This document shows positions 7,950-15,243 of a stretch of DNA of 29,909 bases, one piece after another (position 1 is the first letter of the stretch; the number at the start of each line of letters is the position of its first letter). The DNA is from an uncultured bacterium (GTDB lineage: Bacteria > Pseudomonadota > Alphaproteobacteria > SP197). The notes under the pieces are model-generated. The model was not told the origin of the DNA. It did not search any database and saw nothing but the letters and a program-made list of their open reading frames with translations. Position numbers and translations under genes: made by a program. Location of the stretch: positions 1 through 29,909 of the forward strand of contig CALLQH010000265.1 in assembly GCA_938014945.1 (NCBI GenBank). Direction: 5' to 3'.

Positions 7950-8342
7950 ATGGCCATCAAGCGCTACAACCCCGAGGGGCTCTACGAGCCGGTTGCCGCC
8001 TATTTCCAGAACAACGAGGTGCCCGCCGGGGCGCGCTGGCTGGTGACCGCCGGCCAGGTCGGCATCGGCACGGACGGGGCGCTGATCAAGGAGCCCAAGG
8101 GCCAGATCGAGCAGGCCTGGAAGAATGTCGCTGCCGCTCTGGCGGGTGCGGGCATGGCGCCGTCGGATCTGGTGAAGCTGACGATCTACATGACGCCCAA
8201 TGCGGCCGAGCACCTGGCCCACAGCCGCGAATGCCGCGCGAAGATCCTGAATGGCGAAAAGCCCGGCGCGACCCTGGTCTATGTCGCGGGTCTCGCCGAT
8301 CCCGACATGGTCATCGAGATCGACGTCTACGCCGCGAAGTAG
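7950..8342 (+). CDS. Second RidA/YjgF/UK114-family protein, lacks the catalytic Arg
   Basis: A 130-aa RidA-fold protein paralogous to the preceding gene. They share the N-terminal RFNPDG/RYNPEG pattern, the GQVG turn, the amphipathic helix ending in GAGM and the YVAGL..P.MV.E..V.AAK ending. The arginine expected in the PARS motif is replaced by PGATLVYV, so this copy also cannot use the canonical carboxylate-binding residue. The insertion YFQNNEVPAGARWLV near residues 24-38 is longer than in the first copy, suggesting a different ligand cleft. The ATG at 7950 is preceded by GGAGAG at 7935-7940. It is the last gene of the unit; a palindromic repeat element follows. RidA-family paralogues can form mixed trimers, and whether these do is open. 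Confidence 0.9.
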   Translation: MAIKRYNPEGLYEPVAAYFQNNEVPAGARWLVTAGQVGIGTDGALIKEPKGQIEQAWKNVAAALAGAGMAPSDLVKLTIYMTPNAAEHLAHSRECRAKILNGEKPGATLVYVAGLADPDMVIEIDVYAAK

Positions 8343-8365
8343 GAGGCAGACTCCCCCACTCTCTG

Positions 8366-8480
8366 GTCATGGTCCGGCTTGACCGGACCATCCATGCTGT
8401 GACCTACCCGCAAGCGCGCCCACAGTGTGGTGCGGAACGGACGTCACAGCATGGATCCTCCGGTCAAGCCGGAGGATGAC
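8366..8480. repeat. Nested palindromic element with 38-bp inverted arms
   Basis: Left arm 8366-8403 and right arm 8443-8480 are inverted copies of one 38-bp sequence, separated by 39 bp. Reverse-complemented, the right arm matches the left except at a few bases inside an inner hairpin, and those changes are compensatory: GGTCCGG/CCGGACC in the left arm and CCTCCGG/CCGGAGG in the right. The spacer holds its own hairpin (8417-8434), CGCCCACA and TGTGGTGCG around a single G with one bulged T. The element lies between the convergent ends of a RidA gene and tldD. It has no coding content and looks like a dispersed repeat of the REP/BIME or MITE kind; it may also stop transcription from both sides. 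Confidence 0.8.
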
Positions 8481-8527
8481 AGGGGAGGTGGTACCGCAGC
8501 GACGGTGCGCAGGCCCGCCCCGGCCCC

Positions 8528-9961
8528 TTACGCCGCCTCGGTGCCGCCGACGGTGAGCTGGTCGACCAGCAGGGTCGGCTGGCCGACGCCCACGGGCACG
8601 CCCTGGCCGGCCTTGCCGCAGGTGCCGATGCCGGGATCCATGCCCATGTCGTTGCCGATGGCCTTGACCTTGGTCAGCACGTCCGGGCCGTTGCCGATGA
8701 GTGTGGCGCCCTTCACCGGCCGCGTCACCTTGCCGTCCTCGATGAGATAGGCCTCCGAGGCCGAGAAGACGAACTTGCCGTTGGTGATGTCGACCTGGCC
8801 GCCGCCGAAGTTGACGGCATAAAGCCCCTTCTTCACCGAGGCGATGATGCCGGCCGGGTCCTCGGTGCCCGATTCCATCACCGTGTTGGTCATGCGCGGC
8901 ATCGGCTGATGGTCGAAGGCCTGGCGGCGGCCGTTGCCGGTGGGGGCGTGGCCCATCAGGCGGGCGTTCATGCGGTCGTGCATGTAGCCTTTCAGGATGC
9001 CGTCCTCGATCAGCACCGTGCGGCTGGTCGGCGTGCCCTCGTCGTCGATGGTGAGAGAGCCGCGGCGGTCGGTGATGGTGCCGTCGTCGACCACGGTGAC
9101 GCCGGGGGCCGCGATGCGCTGGCCGATCAGGCCGGAGAAGGCCGAGGTCTTCTTGCGGTTGAAATCGCCTTCCAGGCCGTGGCCGATGGCCTCGTGCAGC
9201 AGGATGCCGGGCCAGCCCGGGCCGAGCACGACCTGCATCTCGCCCGCCGGAGCGCCGACCGCCTCCAGATTCACCAGCGCCTGACGCAGGGCCTCGTCGA
9301 CCGCGCCCTGCCAGCGTTCGGTGGTGACGAAATCGTCGTAGAGGGTGCGCCCGCCCATGCCGTGGCTGCCCGATTCCTGGCGTTCGTCGTCGCCGGCCAC
9401 GACCGAGACGTTGACGCGCACCAGCGGGCGGATGTCGGTCGCCTTGCGGCCGTCGGCGCGCATGATGGCAACGACCTGCCAGGTCGCCGCGATCGAGGCC
9501 ATGACCTGGCGCACGCGGGGGTCGGCAGCGCGCGCATAGGCGTCGATCTCCTGCAGCAGCTTGACCTTGGCCTCGAAGGACATGGCCTCGACGGGGTTGT
9601 CGTCGGCATAGAGGTGGCGGTTGGTCGCCGCAGGGGCATCGGCGATGGTCGCGGCGCGGCCGTCGACCGCCTTCACCGTGGCCGCAGCGCGGGCGATGGC
9701 GGCCTCGGAAAGCTCGCTGGCATGGGCATAGGCCGTGGCCTCGCCCACGATCCGGCGCAGGCCGATTCCCTGGGTGACGTCATAGCTCGCCGATTTCAGG
9801 CGGCCGTCGTCGAAGGCCAGCATCTCGCCCTGGCGGTATTCCATGAACAGTTCGCCGTCGTCGGCGCCGCGCAGGGCGTCACCGACCATATCGGCCACGC
9901 GCCGCTCCTCGATGCCGGAACGGGTGAAAAACAGCTCGTCGGGCGAAGGTTCGCCGGTCAT
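8528..9961 (-). CDS. tldD: Metalloprotease TldD
   Basis: Cytosolic zinc metalloprotease subunit. In enterobacteria TldD acts with TldE (PmbA) to trim unfolded or modified peptides such as microcin B17 and the CcdA antitoxin. The 477-aa length is normal. The metal motif HEAIGHGLEGD lies at residues 256-266 (HExxxH), and the C-terminal part has the usual VKKGLYAVNFGGGQVDITNG and GNDMGMDPGIGTCGKAGQG blocks. The metal motif marks this as TldD and not TldE, which lacks it. No tldE is in the window. A GGAG site lies just upstream of the ATG at 9961 on the minus strand. It is divergent from the cytochrome oxidase operon with a 286-bp gap; in many alphaproteobacteria tldD is found next to ctaC. Confidence 0.95.
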   Translation of the reverse strand: MTGEPSPDELFFTRSGIEERRVADMVGDALRGADDGELFMEYRQGEMLAFDDGRLKSASYDVTQGIGLRRIVGEATAYAHASELSEAAIARAAATVKAVDGRAATIADAPAATNRHLYADDNPVEAMSFEAKVKLLQEIDAYARAADPRVRQVMASIAATWQVVAIMRADGRKATDIRPLVRVNVSVVAGDDERQESGSHGMGGRTLYDDFVTTERWQGAVDEALRQALVNLEAVGAPAGEMQVVLGPGWPGILLHEAIGHGLEGDFNRKKTSAFSGLIGQRIAAPGVTVVDDGTITDRRGSLTIDDEGTPTSRTVLIEDGILKGYMHDRMNARLMGHAPTGNGRRQAFDHQPMPRMTNTVMESGTEDPAGIIASVKKGLYAVNFGGGQVDITNGKFVFSASEAYLIEDGKVTRPVKGATLIGNGPDVLTKVKAIGNDMGMDPGIGTCGKAGQGVPVGVGQPTLLVDQLTVGGTEAA

Positions 9962-10247
9962 GTTGCGATCTCCGGGGTCATGTTCCCCTCATATGGCATG
10001 GCCGTGGCGGGGAACCAACCGGGGGGCTGCAATTGCTTCGCAGATGCAGGCACTTGCAAGGCGCGTCACGGGCTTGTGAAACGCGCGAAGGCCAGTGTAT
10101 GTTCCGCCGCAACTGGCCATCCCGTGGCGGACGTGGAGATTGGCCGGGTCGACCATAGAGGGCCGCCCGGCCCCGTTTCATGCCGGGGCTTCCGGCAGGA
10201 TCAGATCCTGCGTGAACCCGGTCCGGAACGTTGAAAGGAGAGTCGTG
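9962..10247. other. Divergent intergenic region and leader of the oxidase operon
   Basis: This 286-bp stretch between tldD and ctaC contains no convincing gene. It holds a possible promoter at about 10073-10100 and then three successive hairpins in what would be the ctaC leader: GGGCC/GGCCC (10160-10173), TGCCGG/CCGGCA (10181-10197), and the perfect odd palindrome GCAGGATC-A-GATCCTGC (10195-10211). The last two share the bases GCA at 10195-10197, so they cannot form together. A strong ribosome binding site (AAAGGAG, 10234-10240) follows. Confidence 0.6.
10073..10100 (+). promoter_or_regulatory. Possible promoter of the cytochrome oxidase operon
   Basis: CTTGTG at 10073-10078 and GTGTAT at 10095-10100, 16 bp apart, each match 4 of 6 bases of the alphaproteobacterial CTTGAC/CTATAT pattern. 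The location upstream of the first oxidase gene is sensible, but the match is imperfect and other promoters in the region are possible. Confidence 0.3.
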
Positions 10248-11072
10248 GTGCAGAGATCGCTCCTGGGTATTCTGGCGCTGTCAGCCATGCTGATTGGTGG
10301 CGCGAGTGCAGCCTTTGCCGAGCCCCAAGCCTGGGAATGGGGCTTCCAGCCGGCGGCCACGCCGGTCGCGGAGGACATTCACTGGTTCTACGACTGGGTG
10401 CTGCTGCCGATGATGGTCGCCATCTCGGTCTTCGTCGCAGTGCTGCTGCTCTGGATCCTGGTGCGCTTCCGCAAGGGCCGCAATCCGACTCCCTCGCGCA
10501 CGACGCACAACACCCTGCTCGAGGTGGTCTGGACCGGCCTGCCGATCCTGATCCTGATCGGCATCGCCGTTCCCTCGCTGCGTCTGCTCTACTTCGAATC
10601 GACCGTGCCCGAGGCCGATATCACCCTCAAGGCGACCGGCCACCAGTGGTACTGGTCCTATGAGTACCCCGACCAGGGCGGCATCTCCTTCGACGCCATC
10701 ATGGTCGACGAAGCCGATCTGCAGGACGGCCAGCCGCGCCTGCTGACCACCGACAACGAGGTCGTCCTGCCCGCCGGCAAGATCGTGCGGGTCCAGGTGA
10801 CCAGCCAGGATGTCATTCATTCCTGGGCGATGCCGCCGGCCGGTGTGAAGACGGATGCGGTTCCCGGACGCCTCAACGAACTCTGGATGGAGATCGACGA
10901 GCCCGGCATGTACTACGGCCAGTGCTCGGAGCTTTGCGGCGTCCTGCACGGCTTCATGCCGATCACGCTTCGCGTCGTGACGCCCGAGGAGTTCGACGCC
11001 TGGGTCGGCCAGCAGCAGGCGGCCATGGGCATCACGTCCACGGTCGATGTCGCCGCTGCGACCCAGAACTGA
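10248..11072 (+). CDS. ctaC: Cytochrome c oxidase subunit II
   Basis: Subunit II of the aa3-type oxidase, carrying the CuA centre that accepts electrons from cytochrome c on the periplasmic side. The protein has a signal peptide (QRSLLGILALSAMLIGG, probable cleavage after AAFA), two membrane helices (about residues 47-72 and 90-110) and a periplasmic cupredoxin domain. CuA ligands are visible: His191 in HSWAMP, and Cys226, Glu228, Cys230, His234 and Met237 in CSELCGVLHGFM. GTG codons at 10245 and 10248 are both possible; I chose 10248 because it sits 7 bases after AAAGGAG. The open frame extends further upstream without a ribosome binding site. It opens a long operon; ctaD follows after 42 bp. 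Confidence 0.97.
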   Translation: MQRSLLGILALSAMLIGGASAAFAEPQAWEWGFQPAATPVAEDIHWFYDWVLLPMMVAISVFVAVLLLWILVRFRKGRNPTPSRTTHNTLLEVVWTGLPILILIGIAVPSLRLLYFESTVPEADITLKATGHQWYWSYEYPDQGGISFDAIMVDEADLQDGQPRLLTTDNEVVLPAGKIVRVQVTSQDVIHSWAMPPAGVKTDAVPGRLNELWMEIDEPGMYYGQCSELCGVLHGFMPITLRVVTPEEFDAWVGQQQAAMGITSTVDVAAATQN

Positions 11073-11114
11073 ACCCGATAGATTAAGAGCCGGCACCCAG
11101 AAGGGAACGCAGCC

Positions 11115-12743
11115 ATGAGCCACGCCCACGACGCCAATGCCCACGCCCACGGCCACGATCATCACGATCACACGCCGAAGGGAATCCTGCGGTACGTCTA
11201 TTCGACGAACCACAAGGACATCGGCACGATGTACATGATCTACGGGTTCATCTTCGGACTCATCGGCTTTGTCATGTCGATGCTGATCCGTATCGAACTC
11301 GCGCATCCCGGCGACGGCATCCTGGGCGGCGACCACCAGCTCTACAACGTGCTGATCACCAGCCACGGCCTGATCATGATCTTCTTCATGATCATGCCGG
11401 TGTTCATCGGCGGCTTCGGCAACTGGTTCGTGCCGCTGATGATCGGCGCGCCGGACATGGCCTTCCCGCGCATGAACAACATCAGCTTCTGGCTGCTGGT
11501 TCCGTCGGGAATCCTGCTGATGGTCTCGGTCTTCATTGACGAGGGCACGGGCGGCGGCTGGACGCTTTATGCGCCGCTGTCGACCTACGGCAGCCCCGGC
11601 CTTGCGGTCGACTGCCTGATCCTTTCGATCCATCTGGCCGGTGCGTCCTCGATCCTGGGCGCGATCAACTTCATCACGACCATCTTCAACATGCGCGCGC
11701 CGGGCATGACCCTGCACCGCATGCCGCTCTTTGCCTGGTCCGTGCTGATCACCGCCTTCCTGCTGGTGCTCTCCCTGCCGGTTCTGGCCGGCGGCATCAC
11801 CATGCTGCTGACCGACCGCAACTTCGGTACCGGCTTCTTCGATCCGGCGCTGGGCGGCGATCCGATCCTCTACCAGCACCTCTTCTGGTTCTTCGGCCAT
11901 CCCGAGGTGTACATCCTGATCCTGCCGGCCTTCGGCATCGTCAGCCACATCATCTCGACCTTCTCGTTGAAGCCCATCTTCGGCTATCTCGGCATGGCCT
12001 ACGCCATGGTCGCGATCGGCTTCATCGGCTTCATCGTGTGGGCCCACCACATGTACACGGTCGGCCTGGGCGTCGACACGAAGGCCTACTTCGTGGTCGC
12101 CACCATGGTCATCGCGGTGCCCACGGGCGTGAAGATCTTCTCGTGGCTGGCCACGATGTGGGGCGGCTCGATCGAGTTCAAGACGCCCATGCTGTGGGCC
12201 ATCGGCTTCATCTTCCTGTTCACGGTCGGCGGCGTCACGGGCGTCCTGCTCGCCAACGCCGGCATCGACCATGCCATGCACGACACCTACTTCGTGGTCG
12301 CGCATTTCCATTACGTGCTGTCGCTGGGCGCCGTCTTCGCGCTGTTCGGCGGCTTCTACTACTGGATCGGCAAGATGTCGGGCTACACCTACCCCGAGTG
12401 GGCCGGAAAGCTGCACTTCTGGCTGACGCTGATCGGCGTCAACCTGACCTTCTTCCCGCAGCACTTCCTGGGCATGGCGGGCATGCCGCGCCGTATCCCG
12501 GATTATCCGGATGCCTATGCGGGCTGGAACCTGGTCTCGTCCTACGGCTCCTATGTCACCGCCGCGGGCCTGCTGGTCTTCTTCTACGTGCTCGCCCGTG
12601 TCTTCCTGTTCGGCCGGGTCAAGGCTGCCGCCAATCCCTGGGGCCCTGGTGCCACGACCCTGGAGTGGACCCTGTCCTCGCCGCCGCCGTTCCACACCTT
12701 CGAGGATCCGCCCTACATGGGTGCCTCGCAGGGCGGCCACTAG
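11115..12743 (+). CDS. ctaD: Cytochrome c oxidase subunit I
   Basis: Catalytic subunit of the aa3-type heme-copper oxidase, which reduces oxygen to water and pumps protons across the inner membrane. The 542-aa protein has twelve hydrophobic helices. Metal ligands are present: His84 (low-spin heme a, SHGLIMIFF), His262 in GHPEVY with its Tyr266 cross-link partner and the nearby gating Glu264, His311-His312 (CuB), and His397 and His399 in HFHYVLS (high-spin heme a3 and heme a). The Glu and Tyr pattern is that of A1-type oxidases. The cytoplasmic N-terminus is unusually rich in histidine, with nine in the first 19 residues. The ATG at 11115 follows AAGGGA. ctaB begins 22 bp after its stop. Confidence 0.98.
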   Translation: MSHAHDANAHAHGHDHHDHTPKGILRYVYSTNHKDIGTMYMIYGFIFGLIGFVMSMLIRIELAHPGDGILGGDHQLYNVLITSHGLIMIFFMIMPVFIGGFGNWFVPLMIGAPDMAFPRMNNISFWLLVPSGILLMVSVFIDEGTGGGWTLYAPLSTYGSPGLAVDCLILSIHLAGASSILGAINFITTIFNMRAPGMTLHRMPLFAWSVLITAFLLVLSLPVLAGGITMLLTDRNFGTGFFDPALGGDPILYQHLFWFFGHPEVYILILPAFGIVSHIISTFSLKPIFGYLGMAYAMVAIGFIGFIVWAHHMYTVGLGVDTKAYFVVATMVIAVPTGVKIFSWLATMWGGSIEFKTPMLWAIGFIFLFTVGGVTGVLLANAGIDHAMHDTYFVVAHFHYVLSLGAVFALFGGFYYWIGKMSGYTYPEWAGKLHFWLTLIGVNLTFFPQHFLGMAGMPRRIPDYPDAYAGWNLVSSYGSYVTAAGLLVFFYVLARVFLFGRVKAAANPWGPGATTLEWTLSSPPPFHTFEDPPYMGASQGGH

Positions 12744-12764
12744 GCCGGATCGGAAGGGCAGGTC

Positions 12765-13679
12765 ATGGCGCTCGACAGCGGCATCACGGTAGCGGCCGGC
12801 GAGGCGTCGCGCGAAGCGACGCCCGCCGACTTCTTCGCGCTGCTCAAGCCGCGCGTCATGTCGCTGGTCGTGTTCACGGGCGCCATCGGCCTGATGGTCG
12901 CGCCGGGCAACCTGCATCCCGTGCTTGCGGCGGTTGCGGTGCTCTGCATCGCGGTCGGCGCGGGCGCCTCGGGCTGCATCAACATGTGGTACGAGCGCGA
13001 TGTCGACGCGGTGATGCGCCGCACGCGCCACCGGCCGATCCCCACCGGCGTCATCGCGCCGCGCACGGCGCTGGAATTCGGCGTCACGCTCAGTGTGGCC
13101 TCGGTCATGCTGATGGGCCTGGCGGTCAACTGGGTGGCGGCCGCGCTGCTGGCGCTGGCGATCTGCTTCTACGTCTTCGTCTATACGATCTGGCTGAAGC
13201 GCCGCACGCCCCAGAACATCGTCATCGGCGGCGCCGCCGGCGCCTTTCCGCCGATGATCGGCTGGGCCGCGGCCACGGGCGAAGTCTCGCTTTCCTCCAT
13301 CGCGCTCTTTGCCATCATCTTCTTCTGGACGCCGCCGCATTTCTGGTCGCTGGCGCTCTACCGCACGGGCGACTACGCCGCGGCAGGCATCCCGATGCTG
13401 CCGGTGGTCGCGGGCGCCGCAGCGACGCGGCGCCAGATCGTGCTCTACAGCGCGCTCATGCTGCCGCTTTCGCTCGCACCCTTTGCGCTCGGCACGGCGG
13501 GGCCCCTCTACGCCATCGGCGCGACCGCGCTGTCGGCGGTGTTCCTGATCGGCGCCCTGCGCGTCTGGTGGAGCAAGAGCGAGGCTGCGGCGCGCTGGAT
13601 GTTCCGCTATTCGATCCTCTACCTGGCGCTGCTCTTTGCGCTGCTGGCGGTCGATCATGCTCTGCCCGGCGTGGTCTGA
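12765..13679 (+). CDS. ctaB: Protoheme IX farnesyltransferase (heme O synthase)
   Basis: Membrane enzyme of the UbiA superfamily that transfers a farnesyl group to heme B, giving heme O, the precursor of heme A. The 304-aa protein has about nine hydrophobic helices. The first active-site motif is NMWYERDVDAVMRRTRHRP, near residues 74-92. The second loop lies around FFWTPPHFWSLALYRTGDYA, near residues 186-205, a heme O synthase hallmark (TPPHFW) absent from the true UbiA at 3210-4118. It sits between the ctaD subunit gene and assembly gene ctaG, the standard alphaproteobacterial order. The start ATG at 12765 lies 22 bp after the ctaD stop with AGGG upstream. Confidence 0.97.
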   Translation: MALDSGITVAAGEASREATPADFFALLKPRVMSLVVFTGAIGLMVAPGNLHPVLAAVAVLCIAVGAGASGCINMWYERDVDAVMRRTRHRPIPTGVIAPRTALEFGVTLSVASVMLMGLAVNWVAAALLALAICFYVFVYTIWLKRRTPQNIVIGGAAGAFPPMIGWAAATGEVSLSSIALFAIIFFWTPPHFWSLALYRTGDYAAAGIPMLPVVAGAAATRRQIVLYSALMLPLSLAPFALGTAGPLYAIGATALSAVFLIGALRVWWSKSEAAARWMFRYSILYLALLFALLAVDHALPGVV

Positions 13680-13680
13680 G

Positions 13681-13800
13681 ATGGTTCTGACCGAACAGGA
13701 GAAGCGTTCGCGCCGGCGCCGCAATGCGGCCCTGGGCCTGGCGCTCGGCGCGTTCATCGTGCTGCTCTACATCGTCTCCATCGTGAAGATGGGGGGCTGA
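13681..13800 (+). CDS. 39-aa single-helix membrane protein of the oxidase operon
   Basis: Tiny gene one base after the ctaB stop and four bases before the ctaG start. The product begins MVLTEQEKRSRRRRNAALGL and consists of a charged, arginine-rich head (residues 1-15) followed by one hydrophobic helix (about 16-35) ending KMGG. A positively charged N-terminus before one helix suggests it stays in the cytoplasm while the C-terminus crosses the membrane. Small ORFs of this form are commonly found at this spot in alphaproteobacterial oxidase operons and are usually named CoxF-like or left hypothetical. The tight spacing on both sides supports translation. Its role in subunit or assembly is inferred from location only. 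Confidence 0.8.
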   Translation: MVLTEQEKRSRRRRNAALGLALGAFIVLLYIVSIVKMGG

Positions 13801-13804
13801 AGCC

Positions 13805-14395
13805 ATGGCCGCCCGCAGCCTCGCCGAACGCAAGCGCACCAGCGTCATCGCCATCGGATTCGTGCTGACCTGCATGGTCGCGCTGACCGTTTCGGCGGTG
13901 CCGCTCTACCGCCTGTTCTGCCAGGTCACCGGCTACGGCGGCACGACCCAGGTGGCGGCGGCGGCCCCGGGCGTGGCCGATGGCGTCGTCACCGTGCGCT
14001 TCAGCGCGAACACAGGGCGCGACATGCCCTGGGAGTTCCGTCCTGCCCAGAACCAGGTCAGCGCGCGTCTGGGCGAGCAGATGACCGTGTTCTACGAGGC
14101 GAGCAATCCCACGGACCGGCCGATCACCGGCACCGCCACCTTCAACGTCACGCCCGACAAGGCCGGCCCCTACTTCGCCAAGATCGACTGCTTCTGCTTT
14201 ACCGAGCAGACGCTCGAGCCCGGCCAGACGGTTGCCATGCCGGTTACCTTCTTCGTTGATCCTGAGCTCTTCACGGACCGTGAGACCCAGGAACTGCGCA
14301 CCATCACCCTGTCCTACACCTTCTTCGAGAAGCCGGGCACGGGCGAAACCAACAACGCGGCGCTCGAAGCGGACGCCGCGACGACCACCAACTGA
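13805..14395 (+). CDS. ctaG: Cytochrome c oxidase assembly protein CtaG (Cox11)
   Basis: Membrane-anchored copper chaperone that delivers copper to the CuB site of subunit I. The 196-aa protein has one N-terminal helix (about 13-35), the family motif LYRLFCQVTGYGGTT (35-49, with Cys39 just outside the membrane) and a periplasmic immunoglobulin-like domain. The copper-binding motif is DCFCF, with Cys129 and Cys131. All three expected cysteines are present, so the protein should be functional. It lies directly downstream of the 39-aa ORF and upstream of ctaE, as in other alphaproteobacteria. The C-terminal tail (NNAALEADAATTTN) is beyond the conserved domain. Confidence 0.97.
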   Translation: MAARSLAERKRTSVIAIGFVLTCMVALTVSAVPLYRLFCQVTGYGGTTQVAAAAPGVADGVVTVRFSANTGRDMPWEFRPAQNQVSARLGEQMTVFYEASNPTDRPITGTATFNVTPDKAGPYFAKIDCFCFTEQTLEPGQTVAMPVTFFVDPELFTDRETQELRTITLSYTFFEKPGTGETNNAALEADAATTTN

Positions 14396-14417
14396 GTTCG
14401 AGCGGGAGAGCAGGCTG

Positions 14418-15230
14418 ATGGCCGACCACGCACAGAAGCATCCCTACCATCTGGTCGATCCGAGCCCGTGGCCGTTCGTGGGCGCGTTCTCGGCCCTGGT
14501 CCTGGCGGCGGGTGCGCTCTACACCTTCGCCCATCCCGAGCGCTGGTGGATGATCATTCCCGGCCTGGTGCTGGCGCTGACCACCATGTTCTTCTGGTGG
14601 GCCGACGTCATCAAGGAAGCTCAGGTCGACAAGGCCCATTCGCCCGCGGTGCAGCTTGGCCTGCGCTACGGCATGGCGCTGTTCATCGCGTCGGAAGTCA
14701 TGTTCTTCGTCGCCTGGTTCTGGGCCTACTTCAACGCGGCCCTGTTCCCCACGGCGGAAATGGGCGGCATCTGGCCCCCCGAAGGCATCATGACCTTCAA
14801 TCCCTGGGATCTGCCCTTCATCAACACCCTGATCCTGCTCACCTCGGGCACCACCGTGACCTGGGCGCACCACGCCCTGCGTGAAGGCAAGCGCGAGCAG
14901 GTCATCGCCGGTCTCTGGCTGACGGTCATCTTGGGCCTCACCTTCACCTGCTTCCAGGTGGTGGAATATGTCGAGGCGCCGTTCTCCTTCCGCGGCGGCA
15001 TCTACGGCTCGACCTTCTTCATGGCGACCGGCTTCCACGGCTTCCATGTCATCGTCGGCACGATCTTCCTGGCGGTCTGCCTGGTGCGCGCCTACCGCGG
15101 CGATTTCACCCCCCAGCAGCACTTCGGCTTCGAGGCCGCTGCCTGGTACTGGCACTTCGTCGATGTCGTCTGGCTGTTCCTCTTCTGCGCCATCTACTGG
15201 TGGGGCGCGGGCGAGGTGATGCATCACTGA
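14418..15230 (+). CDS. ctaE: Cytochrome c oxidase subunit III
   Basis: Third core subunit of the aa3 oxidase; it has no metal centre and stabilises subunit I and its proton uptake path. The 270-aa protein has seven hydrophobic helices. Family motifs include HPYHLVDPSPWPFVGAF at the N-terminus, SEVMFFVAWFWAYF (carrying the conserved Glu) in helix III, and the C-terminal HFVDVVWLFLF. The ATG at 14418 was chosen because GGGAG lies 10 bases upstream and it gives the standard N-terminus; the open frame upstream overlaps ctaG in another frame. It is followed after 13 bp by the DUF983 gene. Confidence 0.97.
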   Translation: MADHAQKHPYHLVDPSPWPFVGAFSALVLAAGALYTFAHPERWWMIIPGLVLALTTMFFWWADVIKEAQVDKAHSPAVQLGLRYGMALFIASEVMFFVAWFWAYFNAALFPTAEMGGIWPPEGIMTFNPWDLPFINTLILLTSGTTVTWAHHALREGKREQVIAGLWLTVILGLTFTCFQVVEYVEAPFSFRGGIYGSTFFMATGFHGFHVIVGTIFLAVCLVRAYRGDFTPQQHFGFEAAAWYWHFVDVVWLFLFCAIYWWGAGEVMHH

Positions 15231-15243
15231 CGGCCGAGGCAGC

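Noticed and set aside
7531..8342. The second RidA gene as a recent tandem duplication or pseudogene
   Set aside because: The copies have diverged widely and both are intact full-length frames with ribosome binding sites, so this is old paralogy.
8366..8480. The inverted arms as insertion-sequence ends or a CRISPR fragment
   Set aside because: There is no transposase between or near them, the spacer is 39 bp, and there are no repeated direct units with varying spacers.
10281..13757. A 1158-codon open frame on the minus strand across ctaC, ctaD and ctaB
   Set aside because: It is antisense to oxidase genes with complete metal-binding motifs. Its protein is low-complexity, rich in Arg, Asp and His, as expected from high-GC codon bias on the reverse strand.
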